Shown: piece by piece, positions 41,537 to 49,649 of the stretch
Numbering within the stretch: position 1 is the stretch's first letter
How the letters are laid out: every line of letters begins with the position of its first letter
From: Blastococcus atacamensis
GTDB taxonomy: Bacteria; Actinomycetota; Actinomycetes; Mycobacteriales; Geodermatophilaceae
Assembly (NCBI RefSeq): GCF_002938425.1
Contig: NZ_POQU01000006.1
Coordinates: 1-64,000, forward strand
Direction of reading: 5' to 3'
Length of the DNA: 64,000 bases
Translations under genes and position numbers: made by a program
The notes under the pieces: model-generated
Databases searched by the model: none
Told to the model about the DNA's origin: nothing
What the model saw: only the letters and a program-made list of their open reading frames with translations

Positions 41537-42535
41537 TCACTTGACGGCGATCGGGTTGACCGGGGCGCCGACGGCGCCGGTCACGGGAAGGGGGGCGGCG
41601 GTGAGCCAGAAGTCGTAGCGGCCGTCCTCGGCGCAGTCGGCGGCGAGGGCGTCCAGGTCCCACATCTCGCCGATGAAGAGGCCGATGTTCGGGATGGCGA
41701 CCTGGTGCAGGGGCTGGAAGGCCACGTCGAACTCGTTGGGCCGCACCTCGAAGCCCCACGTGTCGGTGGCGATGCCGGCGATCTCGGTGCCGTGCAGCCA
41801 GTCGGCGGTGGTGAAGGACAGGCCCGGGGAGTCACCGCCGGCGTAGTCCCCCCAGCCACGGCCCTCGGCGATGTCGCGGCGGGCGCGGGTCAGTCGGCCG
41901 GTGCGGACCACGACGAGGTCACCCCGGCCGATCCGTGACGAGTCGCCCTGCGCGGCGATGGTGGCCTCGAGGTGCTGATGAGTGATCGCGAAGCCGTCCG
42001 GGAGCTCGCCGTCGGTGCCGATCGCCCGGCCGACGTCGAGCAGCACGCCGCGACCGGCCATCAGGCCGCCCACGGTCTGGATGCCGGTGACCTTGTCCCC
42101 GTCGCTGGTCACCACGTCGCCGGCCCGCCGGCCGTTCCAGGCCGTGCCGTGGTCGAAGATGTGCCCCAGGCCGTCCCACTGGGTCGAGGCCTGCAGCGGC
42201 ATCGCGATCACGTCGTCGGCACCGCCGATCCCGTGGGGGAAGCCCTGAACGCCCCGCTCGGCGTCGGTGCCGGTGTCGAGCATCGTGTGCACCGGGTTGG
42301 TGCGGCGACGCCAGCCCTTCTGCGGCCCGTCCATGTCGAAGCTCTGGGCCAGGGAGAACGACGCGCCCCGGCGGACCAGGGCCGCGCCCTCGACGCGCTT
42401 GGCGTCGTCCAGGAAGTTCAGCGTCCCCAAGACGTCGTCGGCACCCCACCGACCCCAGTTGCGGCAGCGCTCGGCCGCGGCGGCGATCGCACCCTCCGGA
42501 TCGGACCGGTCGAGGAGCGGGGAGGACTCAGGCAC
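41537..42535 (-). CDS. Cyclase-family hydrolase (PF04199), copy 2
   Basis: 332 residues from GTG 42535. Metal motif STQWDGLGHIFDHG, then GVLLDVGRAIG and GDLVVVRTGR; collinear with the protein at 30194. A longer reading from ATG 42595 (352 residues) is less likely, because that ATG lies inside the LysR palindrome at 42582-42598 and the added residues have no counterpart in the paralogue. First gene of Module B, divergent from a LysR gene. Confidence 0.86.
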   Translation of the reverse strand: MPESSPLLDRSDPEGAIAAAAERCRNWGRWGADDVLGTLNFLDDAKRVEGAALVRRGASFSLAQSFDMDGPQKGWRRRTNPVHTMLDTGTDAERGVQGFPHGIGGADDVIAMPLQASTQWDGLGHIFDHGTAWNGRRAGDVVTSDGDKVTGIQTVGGLMAGRGVLLDVGRAIGTDGELPDGFAITHQHLEATIAAQGDSSRIGRGDLVVVRTGRLTRARRDIAEGRGWGDYAGGDSPGLSFTTADWLHGTEIAGIATDTWGFEVRPNEFDVAFQPLHQVAIPNIGLFIGEMWDLDALAADCAEDGRYDFWLTAAPLPVTGAVGAPVNPIAVK

Positions 42536-42581
42536 GGGTCGAGAGTGGTCCGGCCCACACGGGTGAGGGAAGACGAGATGT

Positions 42582-42598
42582 CTGATGACAGCCATCAG
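42582..42598. promoter_or_regulatory. LysR-type binding site before Module B
   Basis: CTGATG-ACAGC-CATCAG, a perfect 6-5-6 inverted repeat in the 84-base gap between the cyclase operon and the divergent LysR gene, 22 bases before the LysR start. Same geometry as 28122-28138. Confidence 0.7.
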
Positions 42599-42619
42599 CG
42601 GCGTCTATACGGTGCGCCC

Positions 42620-43585
42620 GTGAACCTCGCCGGCCTGGACCTGAACCTGCTGGTCTCCCTCGATGCCCTCCTGCAGCAGCGCAGCGTCACGCGGGCCGCC
42701 GCGCAGATGGGGCTCAGCCAGCCGGCTCTCTCGGCATCGCTGGCGCGGCTGCGCCGGCACTTCGACGACGAGCTGCTCAGCCGCGTCGGCAACGAGTACC
42801 GCCTCACGCCGCTGGCGACCCAGCTGGAGGGTCTGGCGCGGGTGGCGCTGTCCGGTGTCGAGCGGGTGTTCAGCGCGCAGCCGCAGTTCGACCCGGCCTC
42901 CTCCACCCGGGAGTTCTCGCTGCTCGTGAGCGACTACGGCGTGGCCGTGTTCGGCGACAGCATCGCCGCGCTGATGTCGGAGGAGGCGCCCGGCACCCGG
43001 CTGCGCTTCGCCGCGAACACGCCGCAGATGGTCGACCGGGCCGACCAGGTGCTGCTGACCACCGACCTCCTCGTGCTGCCGCACGGCTTCGTGTCCGACC
43101 TGCCGCACCTGGACCTCTACCGGGACGCATGGGTCTGCATCGTCTCCGCGGACAACACCGAGGTGGGGAACGAGCTGACCGTGACCCACCTGGAGTCGCT
43201 GCCCTGGGTCGTCACCTACAACGGGCCGACGGCGTCCACCCCGGCGGTGCGGCAGATGCGGATGCGCGGCATCGAGCCGCGGGTCCAGGTGGTGACCGAG
43301 AACTTCCTGACCGTCCCGGGTCTGGTGACCGGCACCGACCGGGTGGCGCTGCTGCAGCGGCGCCTGGTGGACCTCCTGCCGCTCAACACCGGCATCCGGA
43401 CCCTCCCGGCCCCCTTCGAGGCGGGAACCCTGGTGGAGGCGATGTGGTGGCATCCGGTGTACCAGCACGACCCTGAGCACGTGTGGCTGCGTGATGTCGT
43501 GCGGCGGGCCACGGCACTGGCGACCGGGGATCCCACCGCTGCGCCGGTCCTCGATGCCGTGAATGGCCGGCCTCAGGAGAAGTGA
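42620..43585 (+). CDS. LysR-family transcriptional regulator of Module B
   Basis: 321 residues. HTH: LDLNLLVSLDALLQQRSVTRAAAQMGLSQPALSASLARLRRHFDDELLSR; effector domain with TTDLLVLPHGFVSDL and MWWHPVYQHDPEHVWLRDVV. GTG 42620 is chosen to match the usual MxLxxLDLNLL N-terminus. It is divergent from the cyclase-monooxygenase-dioxygenase operon, with a palindrome between. It is also followed on its strand by an MFS transporter that it may control. Confidence 0.92.
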   Translation: MNLAGLDLNLLVSLDALLQQRSVTRAAAQMGLSQPALSASLARLRRHFDDELLSRVGNEYRLTPLATQLEGLARVALSGVERVFSAQPQFDPASSTREFSLLVSDYGVAVFGDSIAALMSEEAPGTRLRFAANTPQMVDRADQVLLTTDLLVLPHGFVSDLPHLDLYRDAWVCIVSADNTEVGNELTVTHLESLPWVVTYNGPTASTPAVRQMRMRGIEPRVQVVTENFLTVPGLVTGTDRVALLQRRLVDLLPLNTGIRTLPAPFEAGTLVEAMWWHPVYQHDPEHVWLRDVVRRATALATGDPTAAPVLDAVNGRPQEK

Positions 43586-43624
43586 TTTCCGCTGCGGCCA
43601 GGTTGTCCTGACACTTCCACGCCA

Positions 43625-44917
43625 GTGACGCCGATCACCCGGATCGGCGCACGGCATCCGGAGACGCCCGTGTCGGAACGTGTTCTCGAGCCCTCGGTGA
43701 CCGAGGAGCCCCTCGCCGGTGAGGTGGCGGTCGACCCCGCCACCGGCCGTCCCGCCGGCCGGGCGCAGGCCGCGGTGCTGCTGCTGGCCAGCTGCCTCGC
43801 CATCCTCGGCGCCGTCCTGCTGGCGCCGGTGCTGCCGGCCATCCAGGAGGCGTTCGCCGGAACACCCGGCGTGGAGGCACTGACGCCCGTCGTCCTGACC
43901 GCGCCCGCCCTCGTCATCGGCCTGACCGCGATGATCGCCGGTCGGATCGTCGACCGCGTCGGCCGCAAGCGGCTGCTGGTCTCCGCTCTCGTCGCCTATG
44001 CGTTCGTCGGCACGGCCCCCCTGTGGCTCCCGTCGCTGGAGCTGATCGTCGCCAGCCGCGTACTGCTGGGGCTGACCGAGGCCGCCATCATGACCTGCTG
44101 CACCACGCTGCTGGCCGACTACTTCCACGGCACGACCCGGGAACGCTACTTCGGGCTGCAGGTGGTGTGCACGACCGTCGCGGCGACGATCTGCTTCGGC
44201 GTCGGTGGGGCGCTGGGAGCTGCGAACTGGCGCGCCCCGTTCTGGCTCTACGTCGTCAGCCTGCCGCTGGCCGTCGCCGCGGCGAAGCTCATCTGGCAGC
44301 CGGCCCCGCGGGCGCAGGCAGCGGCCCGGACCTCCGGGCTGGCGCCCCTCCCGTGGCGGCAGCTGGGTGTGCCCGTCGGGGTGACCCTGCTGGGCGGGCT
44401 GGTCTTCTACGTCCTGATCGTCGAGCTCTCCTTCACCCTCGACAGCATCGGTGTCGAGTCCACCGCGACCCTCGGGGCGGCCAGCGCGATCGCCTCGCTC
44501 GGCACGGCGATCGGCGCCTTCCTGTTCGGCCGGCTGGCCCGACGGGGACCCGCCGTGCTCGTGCCGCTGGCGTTCGGCCTGTCGGGAATCGGGATCATCG
44601 GCCTCGGTCTGGCCTCCTCCGTGCCGGTCGTCATCGCCTTCGCCGTGGTGACCGGGTTCGGCAACGGGCTGCTGCTGCCGGCCCTGCTCACCTGGGCGCT
44701 CAGCTCCCTGGGCTTCGAGCAGCGGGGCCGGGGGACCGGGGTGTGGACCTCGGCCGTCTTCATCGGCCAGTTCTTCTGCCCCCTCGTCGTCCTCGCCCTC
44801 ACCGGCGCCCTCGAAGGATTGGGCAGCGCTCTGGTGGTGCTCGGCGTCGTGTCGGTCCTCACGGCCGTCGGGGTCCGCCTCGCCCGCCCCGTCCAGGCGG
44901 TCGAGCCGGCGCACTGA
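43625..44917 (+). CDS. MFS transporter
   Basis: 430 residues, about twelve membrane segments after a 45-residue acidic N-terminal tail. The MFS loop motif is GRIVDRVGRKRLL, and TTRERYFGLQ follows TM4. Resembles drug/aromatic-acid exporters or importers of the DHA1-like type. It directly follows the Module B LysR gene, so import of the growth substrate or export of an intermediate is plausible. GTG 43625 is the annotated start; GTG 43670 (VSERVLEPS) is an alternative. Confidence 0.82.
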   Translation: MTPITRIGARHPETPVSERVLEPSVTEEPLAGEVAVDPATGRPAGRAQAAVLLLASCLAILGAVLLAPVLPAIQEAFAGTPGVEALTPVVLTAPALVIGLTAMIAGRIVDRVGRKRLLVSALVAYAFVGTAPLWLPSLELIVASRVLLGLTEAAIMTCCTTLLADYFHGTTRERYFGLQVVCTTVAATICFGVGGALGAANWRAPFWLYVVSLPLAVAAAKLIWQPAPRAQAAARTSGLAPLPWRQLGVPVGVTLLGGLVFYVLIVELSFTLDSIGVESTATLGAASAIASLGTAIGAFLFGRLARRGPAVLVPLAFGLSGIGIIGLGLASSVPVVIAFAVVTGFGNGLLLPALLTWALSSLGFEQRGRGTGVWTSAVFIGQFFCPLVVLALTGALEGLGSALVVLGVVSVLTAVGVRLARPVQAVEPAH

Positions 44918-45074
44918 CCGCACACGGCGAAGTCCCCGACCACGGCAGCGGTGGGGGCTCCGTCGTGGGAGGCGTCGCCGGGTTGCGGTCCGGGGCCGCT
45001 CGGCGATGCTCGTCAGGGGACCGTCGGGCGGCACCATCACCGGACCCGCGGCCGCACCGTCGAGGAGAACGCTC

Positions 45075-46179
45075 GTGAGGATCACCGCCGCCGTCGTCGA
45101 GGAGCTGCACGGGCCGTTCGTGGTCCGGGAGGTCGACCTCGACGAGCCCGGTCCCGGGGACGTCCTGGTCAAGGTGGCGGCCACCGGCTTCTGCCACACC
45201 GACGGCATCGCCCGCGACGGTGACCTGCCCTTCCCGCTGCCCGGCGTCCTGGGTCACGAAGGGGCCGGGACGGTGGTGGCGGTGGGGGAGGGCGTCACCG
45301 GCGTCGCCGAGGGGCAGGATGTCGTCCTCGGCTGGCCGTCGTGCGGAGCCTGCCGCAACTGCCGGGCCGGGGGAACCGCGCTACTGCCTGCGCATGGGCG
45401 AGCTGGTCGCCGGCGGCTCCCGGCTGGACGGCTCCTCCGCGCTGCGCGGCACCGACGGCTCACCACTGGCCAGCCATTTCTTCGGGCAGTCGTCATTCGG
45501 CACGTATGCGATGACCACCGCCTCCTCCCTGGTTCCCGTGCCGGCCGGACTGCCGGTGGAGATGATGGGCCCGCTGGCCTGCGGTCTGGCCACCGGTGCC
45601 GGCGCGGTGTTCAACACGCTGCGCCCGGAACCCGGCAGCTCGATCGTCGTCTACGGCGCCGGGACCGTCGGGCTCGCGGCGGTGATGGCGGCCCGCAACT
45701 CCGCGGCGACGACGGTCATCGCCGTCGACCGGCACCCGGCCCGGCTGCGGCTCGCCGAAGGGCTGGGCGCCACGCACACCGTGGACGCGACCGGCACCGA
45801 CCCGGTGCAGGCGGTCACCGAGATCTGCGAGGGCCCAGCGGACGCCTCGCTGGACTGCACCGGCAACATCGCCGTCATCCGCCAGGCCATCGACTCCGTC
45901 GGCATGCTCGGGACGGCGCTGCTCATCGGCGGCGCACCCGCGGGGGCGGAGTTCAGCGCCGATCACCTGAGCACGCTGTGGGGCAAGACCATCCGGGGGA
46001 CGCTCGGTGGCAGCGGCCACGGCCAGCAGCTGATCGCCGCCCTCATGGACCTGCACGCACAGGGTCGCTTCCCGTTCGACCAGCTGGTGCAGTTCTTCCC
46101 CCTGGACCGCATCGAGGACGCTGTCGAGGCCTCCTACAGCGGTGCGGTGGTCAAGCCCATCCTCACCATGCCGCACTGA
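45075..46179 (+). pseudogene. Zinc-dependent aryl-alcohol-type dehydrogenase, one frameshift
   Basis: About 367 residues once the frame is restored. N-terminal catalytic zinc motifs GFCHTDGIARDGD and LGHEGAGTV; a structural zinc cluster CGACRNCRAG-PRYC interrupted by a frameshift in the five-G run 45369-45373 (four G restore the frame); NAD domain VVYGAGTVGLAAVMAARNSA; end VVKPILTMPH. The Cys pattern and length match benzyl-alcohol/aryl-alcohol dehydrogenases. Both halves are intact, so this is probably a homopolymer sequencing error and the gene may be functional. It would oxidise an alcohol entering or leaving the aromatic pathway. Confidence 0.8.
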
Positions 46180-46193
46180 TGCCCGCCGCCGGT

Positions 46194-46239
46194 GCCCTGC
46201 CGGCTCGGGGCCCGGGTTTCGGACCGCGAGCGGCAGGGC
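46194..46239 (+). terminator. Hairpin after alcohol dehydrogenase
   Basis: GCCCTGCCGGCTCG pairs with CGAGCGGCAGGGC (13 pairs, one bulge, 19-base loop) 15 bases after the dehydrogenase stop. No T-run. Confidence 0.5.
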
Positions 46240-46267
46240 AGGGCCAGGCGCCGACGAGGAGGGCTGG

Positions 46268-46654
46268 ATGAACCTGGAGAAGGTGGTCTTCGGGTTCTTC
46301 GTCGTCCTCGCGGCGACCCTGAACTTCGGCTTCTTCATCGGCGACATCGACGACCCCGCGCTGCACAACCCCTACGAGCTGTTCGCGGCCGTCGTGGTCA
46401 ACCTGATCGCCACGGTGCTGAAGTTCGGCGACCGGACGCAGATCGGTGCCGTGCACCTGGCGACGAGCCTGGTGGCCGACCTGCAGCTCATCGCGGCCGC
46501 CATCTTCTTCGGGTACGCGACGCTGGTCTCGACAGCAGGCATGAACGAGTCGTGGACGGCGAGCGTCGTCTCCCTGTCCGGCGGCGCGCTGCTGGCCAAC
46601 ATCGTCTCCGTCGTCCTGCTCGTCGTGGAGACGGTCTCCTTCCACCGCGGCTGA
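46268..46654 (+). CDS. Small membrane protein, DUF6394-like, partner of potassium channel
   Basis: 128 residues with four hydrophobic segments (VVFGFFVVLAATLNFGFFIG, LFAAVVVNLIATVL, LIAAAIFFGYATLV, ALLANIVSVVLLVVETV). The conserved HNPYELFAAV and LKFGDRTQIGAVHLATSLVADLQLI parts match what I recall of DUF6394. ATG 46268 follows a GAGGAGG site. Its stop is 2 bases before the channel ATG, so the two are co-translated. A channel-accessory role is inferred from this coupling. Confidence 0.7.
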   Translation: MNLEKVVFGFFVVLAATLNFGFFIGDIDDPALHNPYELFAAVVVNLIATVLKFGDRTQIGAVHLATSLVADLQLIAAAIFFGYATLVSTAGMNESWTASVVSLSGGALLANIVSVVLLVVETVSFHRG

Positions 46655-46656
46655 CC

Positions 46657-48468
46657 ATGGGCAACCCGCTGCAGGCCTTCCGGAGGAGACTCGCCGGCTC
46701 GGAGGGACCCGACCAGCGGCGGGTGCGCCGGGCGGCCTTCCGGGTCGCGGCCACCTCCGCCGCCCAGGCGTCGGCCACGGTGTTCCTGGTGCTGCGGCGG
46801 ATGCGGGCGCCGCTGATCGTCCTGATCGTCATCTTCGCCGTGAGCGTGCTCGGGCTGACCCTGATCCCCGGAGAGGACGGCGACGGGAACCCCTGGCGGA
46901 TGGGCTTCTTCGACGCCTTCTACGTCATGAGCTACACCGCGACGACGATCGGCTTCGGGGAGCTGCCCTACGCCTTCACCTACGGGCAGCGGATGTGGGT
47001 GACCTTCTCGATCTACCTCGCCGTGATCGGCTGGGCGTACGCGATCGGCACGCTGCTGGCCCTGCTGCGGGACCGCGCCTTCCGGTCCGCGCTGGCGCTG
47101 CAGCACTTCAGCCGCAAGGTGTCGCGGCTGCGCGAGCCCTTCCTGCTCATCGCCGGCTACGGACGGACCGGTGAGCTCGTCGGGCGGTCCTTCGACAAGC
47201 TGGGCCGCCGGTTCGTCGTGCTCGACCTGTCGGAGGAGCGCATCGACGGCCTGGAACTCGGGTCCTACGTCGGTGACGTCCCAGGCCTGGCCACCGACGC
47301 CCGCGATCCCGGGCACCTGGCGGTGGCCGGGCTGGGGCACCCCTGCTGCGAGGCCGTCGTCGCGCTCACCAACGACGAGGAGGCCAACCTGACCATCGTC
47401 ATGGCTGCGGCGCTCCTGCGGCCGGAGCTGCCGGTCATCGCGCGGGTCAGTTCGCGCACCATCGCCGAGCGCATGCAGGCGTTCGGCAACCCGAGCACGG
47501 TGAACGCCTTCGACCGGTTCGGTGACCACCTGCGGCTGGCGCTGCGCTCGCCCGCCACCTACCAGCTGATGCGGTGGCTGGAGAGCGGTCCGGGAGGCCG
47601 GCTGCCCGAACGGGCGGCGCCGCCGGTCAGCGGCCGCTGGGTGGTGTTCGGCTACGGGCGCCTGGGCCGGGAGCTCACAGCGGACCTGCGAGCCGAGGGG
47701 CTGGACGTCACCGTGGTCGAGGTGCAGCCGACCGACGTCGGCGGCACCGACGTCCTCGTGGGCGACGGGTCGGACCCCTGGGTGCTGGCGCAGGCCGATC
47801 TCGACCGGGCCGTGGGGCTGGTCGCGGGCACGGACAACGACACCACCAACCTCTCCCTGGTCGCGGCAGCCCGACGCAGCAATCCGTCGCTGTTCGTCGC
47901 CGCGCGCCAGAACCGCCCCGCGACCGCGCCGCTGTTCGCCGCCATGGACATCGACGCGCTGCTCGTGCCGACGGAGGTGGTCGCCCACGAGGTGTACGCG
48001 CAGCTGTCCACGCCGCTGCTGTGGCGGTTCATCCGCGAGATGCCGAGCATGGGCGACGCGTGGGCCCAGCGGATGGTCGACCGGCTCACCGACGTGTGCG
48101 GCACTCGCCTCCAGACGCTGTGGAAGGTGCGGCTGACGGCGGCGGAGGCCCCGGCGCTGCAGCGCTGGCTGGCCTCGGGCACGGCGACCCTCGGCGCGCT
48201 GCTGCGCAATCCCGAGGAGCGTGAGGAGCCGCTGCACGCGGTGACGCTGATGGTCCTCCGCGGCGGGGAGGCGACGACGGCGCCGGCCGAGGACTTCGTG
48301 CTCCAGCCGGACGACGAGCTCCTCCTCGCCGGCCGGGCGGCGGCGCGGCGCGCGCTGTCCACCATCCTGCTGGTCGAGGGCGCCCTGGAGTACGTCGTGA
48401 CCGGCCACCGCGTGCCGGCGAGCTGGATCTGGCGGAAGCTGACGCCGGGTCCGCGGGCCGGCGCATGA
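46657..48468 (+). CDS. Potassium channel with two RCK (TrkA-N/TrkA-C) domains
   Basis: 603 residues. A two-TM pore (TM1 about 50-70, TM2 about 112-136) with selectivity filter TIGFGE at 97-102, a variant of TVGYGD. Then RCK1 with LLIAGYGRTGELVG (about 164), and RCK2 with WVVFGYGRLGREL (about 330), followed by TrkA-C (DFVLQPDDELLLAG). Duplicate RCK domains in one chain can form a gating ring with fewer subunits. Ion homeostasis at the inner membrane. Confidence 0.88.
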   Translation: MGNPLQAFRRRLAGSEGPDQRRVRRAAFRVAATSAAQASATVFLVLRRMRAPLIVLIVIFAVSVLGLTLIPGEDGDGNPWRMGFFDAFYVMSYTATTIGFGELPYAFTYGQRMWVTFSIYLAVIGWAYAIGTLLALLRDRAFRSALALQHFSRKVSRLREPFLLIAGYGRTGELVGRSFDKLGRRFVVLDLSEERIDGLELGSYVGDVPGLATDARDPGHLAVAGLGHPCCEAVVALTNDEEANLTIVMAAALLRPELPVIARVSSRTIAERMQAFGNPSTVNAFDRFGDHLRLALRSPATYQLMRWLESGPGGRLPERAAPPVSGRWVVFGYGRLGRELTADLRAEGLDVTVVEVQPTDVGGTDVLVGDGSDPWVLAQADLDRAVGLVAGTDNDTTNLSLVAAARRSNPSLFVAARQNRPATAPLFAAMDIDALLVPTEVVAHEVYAQLSTPLLWRFIREMPSMGDAWAQRMVDRLTDVCGTRLQTLWKVRLTAAEAPALQRWLASGTATLGALLRNPEEREEPLHAVTLMVLRGGEATTAPAEDFVLQPDDELLLAGRAAARRALSTILLVEGALEYVVTGHRVPASWIWRKLTPGPRAGA

Positions 48469-48500
48469 CCGTCCCGGATGCGGCCGGCAGCACCCGGACC

Positions 48501-48506
48501 TAGCCT
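48501..48506 (+). promoter_or_regulatory. Putative -10 of a leaderless transcript
   Basis: TAGCCT, 6 bases before GTG 48513, which would place transcription start at or near the start codon. No clear -35 seen. Confidence 0.4.
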
Positions 48507-48512
48507 TCGCGG

Positions 48513-48809
48513 GTGGCCAGAGAGGACCTGCAGGACCTCGTCCGCCGTCGTCTCTGGGAACTGGCCAGGACGGCGCACGAGGCGTCGCGCCGGTCACGCT
48601 GGGTCATCCCGCCCGAGACCCTCTCGTTGATGGCCCGCCGTGGTGGCAGGAGCTTCATCAGCGAGGGGCTGGCCGGATTCCTGGCGCGTGCCCTCGACGT
48701 GCCGGAGAACCGGGTGCGCCGGGCAGCCGGGCTGCCGCAGGTCCCCGACGAGCGGGAGAGCATCACCACCCGGCCCGATCTCCGGCTCATCCGCGGCGAC
48801 GGCGTCTGA
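48513..48809 (+). CDS. Small HTH (XRE-like) DNA-binding protein
   Basis: 98 residues: LVRRRLWELARTAHEASRRSRWVIPPETLSLMARRGGRSFISEGLAGFLARALDVPENRVRRAAGLP. The helices fit an XRE-type HTH, where GRSFISEGLAGFLARALDVPENRVRRAAGL would be the recognition region. GTG start with no ribosome-binding site; TAGCCT ends 6 bases before it, suggesting a leaderless transcript. Function unknown; it may regulate a neighbour. Confidence 0.65.
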   Translation: MAREDLQDLVRRRLWELARTAHEASRRSRWVIPPETLSLMARRGGRSFISEGLAGFLARALDVPENRVRRAAGLPQVPDERESITTRPDLRLIRGDGV

Positions 48810-48830
48810 CCGGCTCGGATCGCGGCGCGC

Positions 48831-49649
48831 TCAGAGGAGCAGGTGGGAGCGCAGGAAGGCGCTGACCGCGGCCAGGCAGGCCGGTGAGTCGAAGCCGGGG
48901 TCCTCGTGGTTGGCCCCGGCGAGCAGCCACAGCGTCGAGTCGGCGCCCTCGGCGCGCAGCGCCCGGTGGAGCTCCCGGCTGTGCTCGGACGGGACGAGCC
49001 CGTCGCGGTCCCCGTGCATGAGCAGGAAGGGCGGGGCGCCCGGGGAGACGTGCGCCACGGGGCTGGCCTCGCGCGCCGCGTCCAGATCGTCCCGCACGCG
49101 CTCGGCGCCGAGCAGGCGTGCCTCGAAGGACGGCTCCGGCAGCGGTCCGGTGACGAAGGGCGGCAGCGGGCCCTCGGGGACGTCGGAGTCCCGCCGCAGC
49201 AGGTCCGACACCGGGAACCAGGCGACGACGGCCTGGACCGACGAGTCGCCGCCCGAGGCGTCGGTCCCGTCGTCGGTGAGCCCCAGCAGCGCGGCGAGAT
49301 GGCCGCCCGCCGAGGCGCCCCAGGCGCCGATCCGAGTGGCGTCGAGGCCGTGGTCGCCGGCGTGCGCGCGCAACCAGCGGACGGCGGCGCGCGCGTCGTC
49401 CAGCGGGGCGGGGAACGGCGCCTGCCCGCTGAGCCGGTACTGCACGGCGGCCACGGCCACGCCGCTGTCGGCCAGCGGCAGGAGACGGGCCTCGGCGCGG
49501 TCGGTGCGCGATCCGCGCATCCAGCCGCCCCCGTGCAGCCAGATGCACAGCGGCGCGGGCCGGACGTCGGGCAGGTACAGGTCCAGCCGCAGCTCTCCGC
49601 CGTCGACCGTCGAGTAGACGATGTCGCGGAGGACCGTCGTCGTCATCAC
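48831..49649 (-). CDS. HSL-type alpha/beta hydrolase (carboxylesterase)
   Basis: 272 residues of the hormone-sensitive-lipase family. Oxyanion motif LHGGGWMRG, nucleophile in GAWGASAGGHLAAL, Asp in LLMHGDRDGLVP and His in GANHEDPG. Hydrolyses short acyl esters. The start is GTG 49649 or ATG 49646; both overlap the LLM enzyme stop, so the two are coupled. Cytosolic; no signal peptide. Confidence 0.87.
   Translation of the reverse strand: MMTTTVLRDIVYSTVDGGELRLDLYLPDVRPAPLCIWLHGGGWMRGSRTDRAEARLLPLADSGVAVAAVQYRLSGQAPFPAPLDDARAAVRWLRAHAGDHGLDATRIGAWGASAGGHLAALLGLTDDGTDASGGDSSVQAVVAWFPVSDLLRRDSDVPEGPLPPFVTGPLPEPSFEARLLGAERVRDDLDAAREASPVAHVSPGAPPFLLMHGDRDGLVPSEHSRELHRALRAEGADSTLWLLAGANHEDPGFDSPACLAAVSAFLRSHLLL

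Noticed and set aside
42536-42595. 20-residue N-terminal extension of cyclase copy 2
   Set aside because: The ATG falls inside the LysR palindrome and the paralogue has no such extension.
42605-45208. 867-codon minus-strand open frame opposite the LysR, MFS and dehydrogenase genes
   Set aside because: GC-driven mirror frame, rich in Arg/Gly/Gln/Asp with no domain; the plus-strand genes are clear.
46372-48597. 741-codon minus-strand frame opposite the potassium channel
   Set aside because: Same type of mirror frame; no recognisable motif and the channel is unambiguous.
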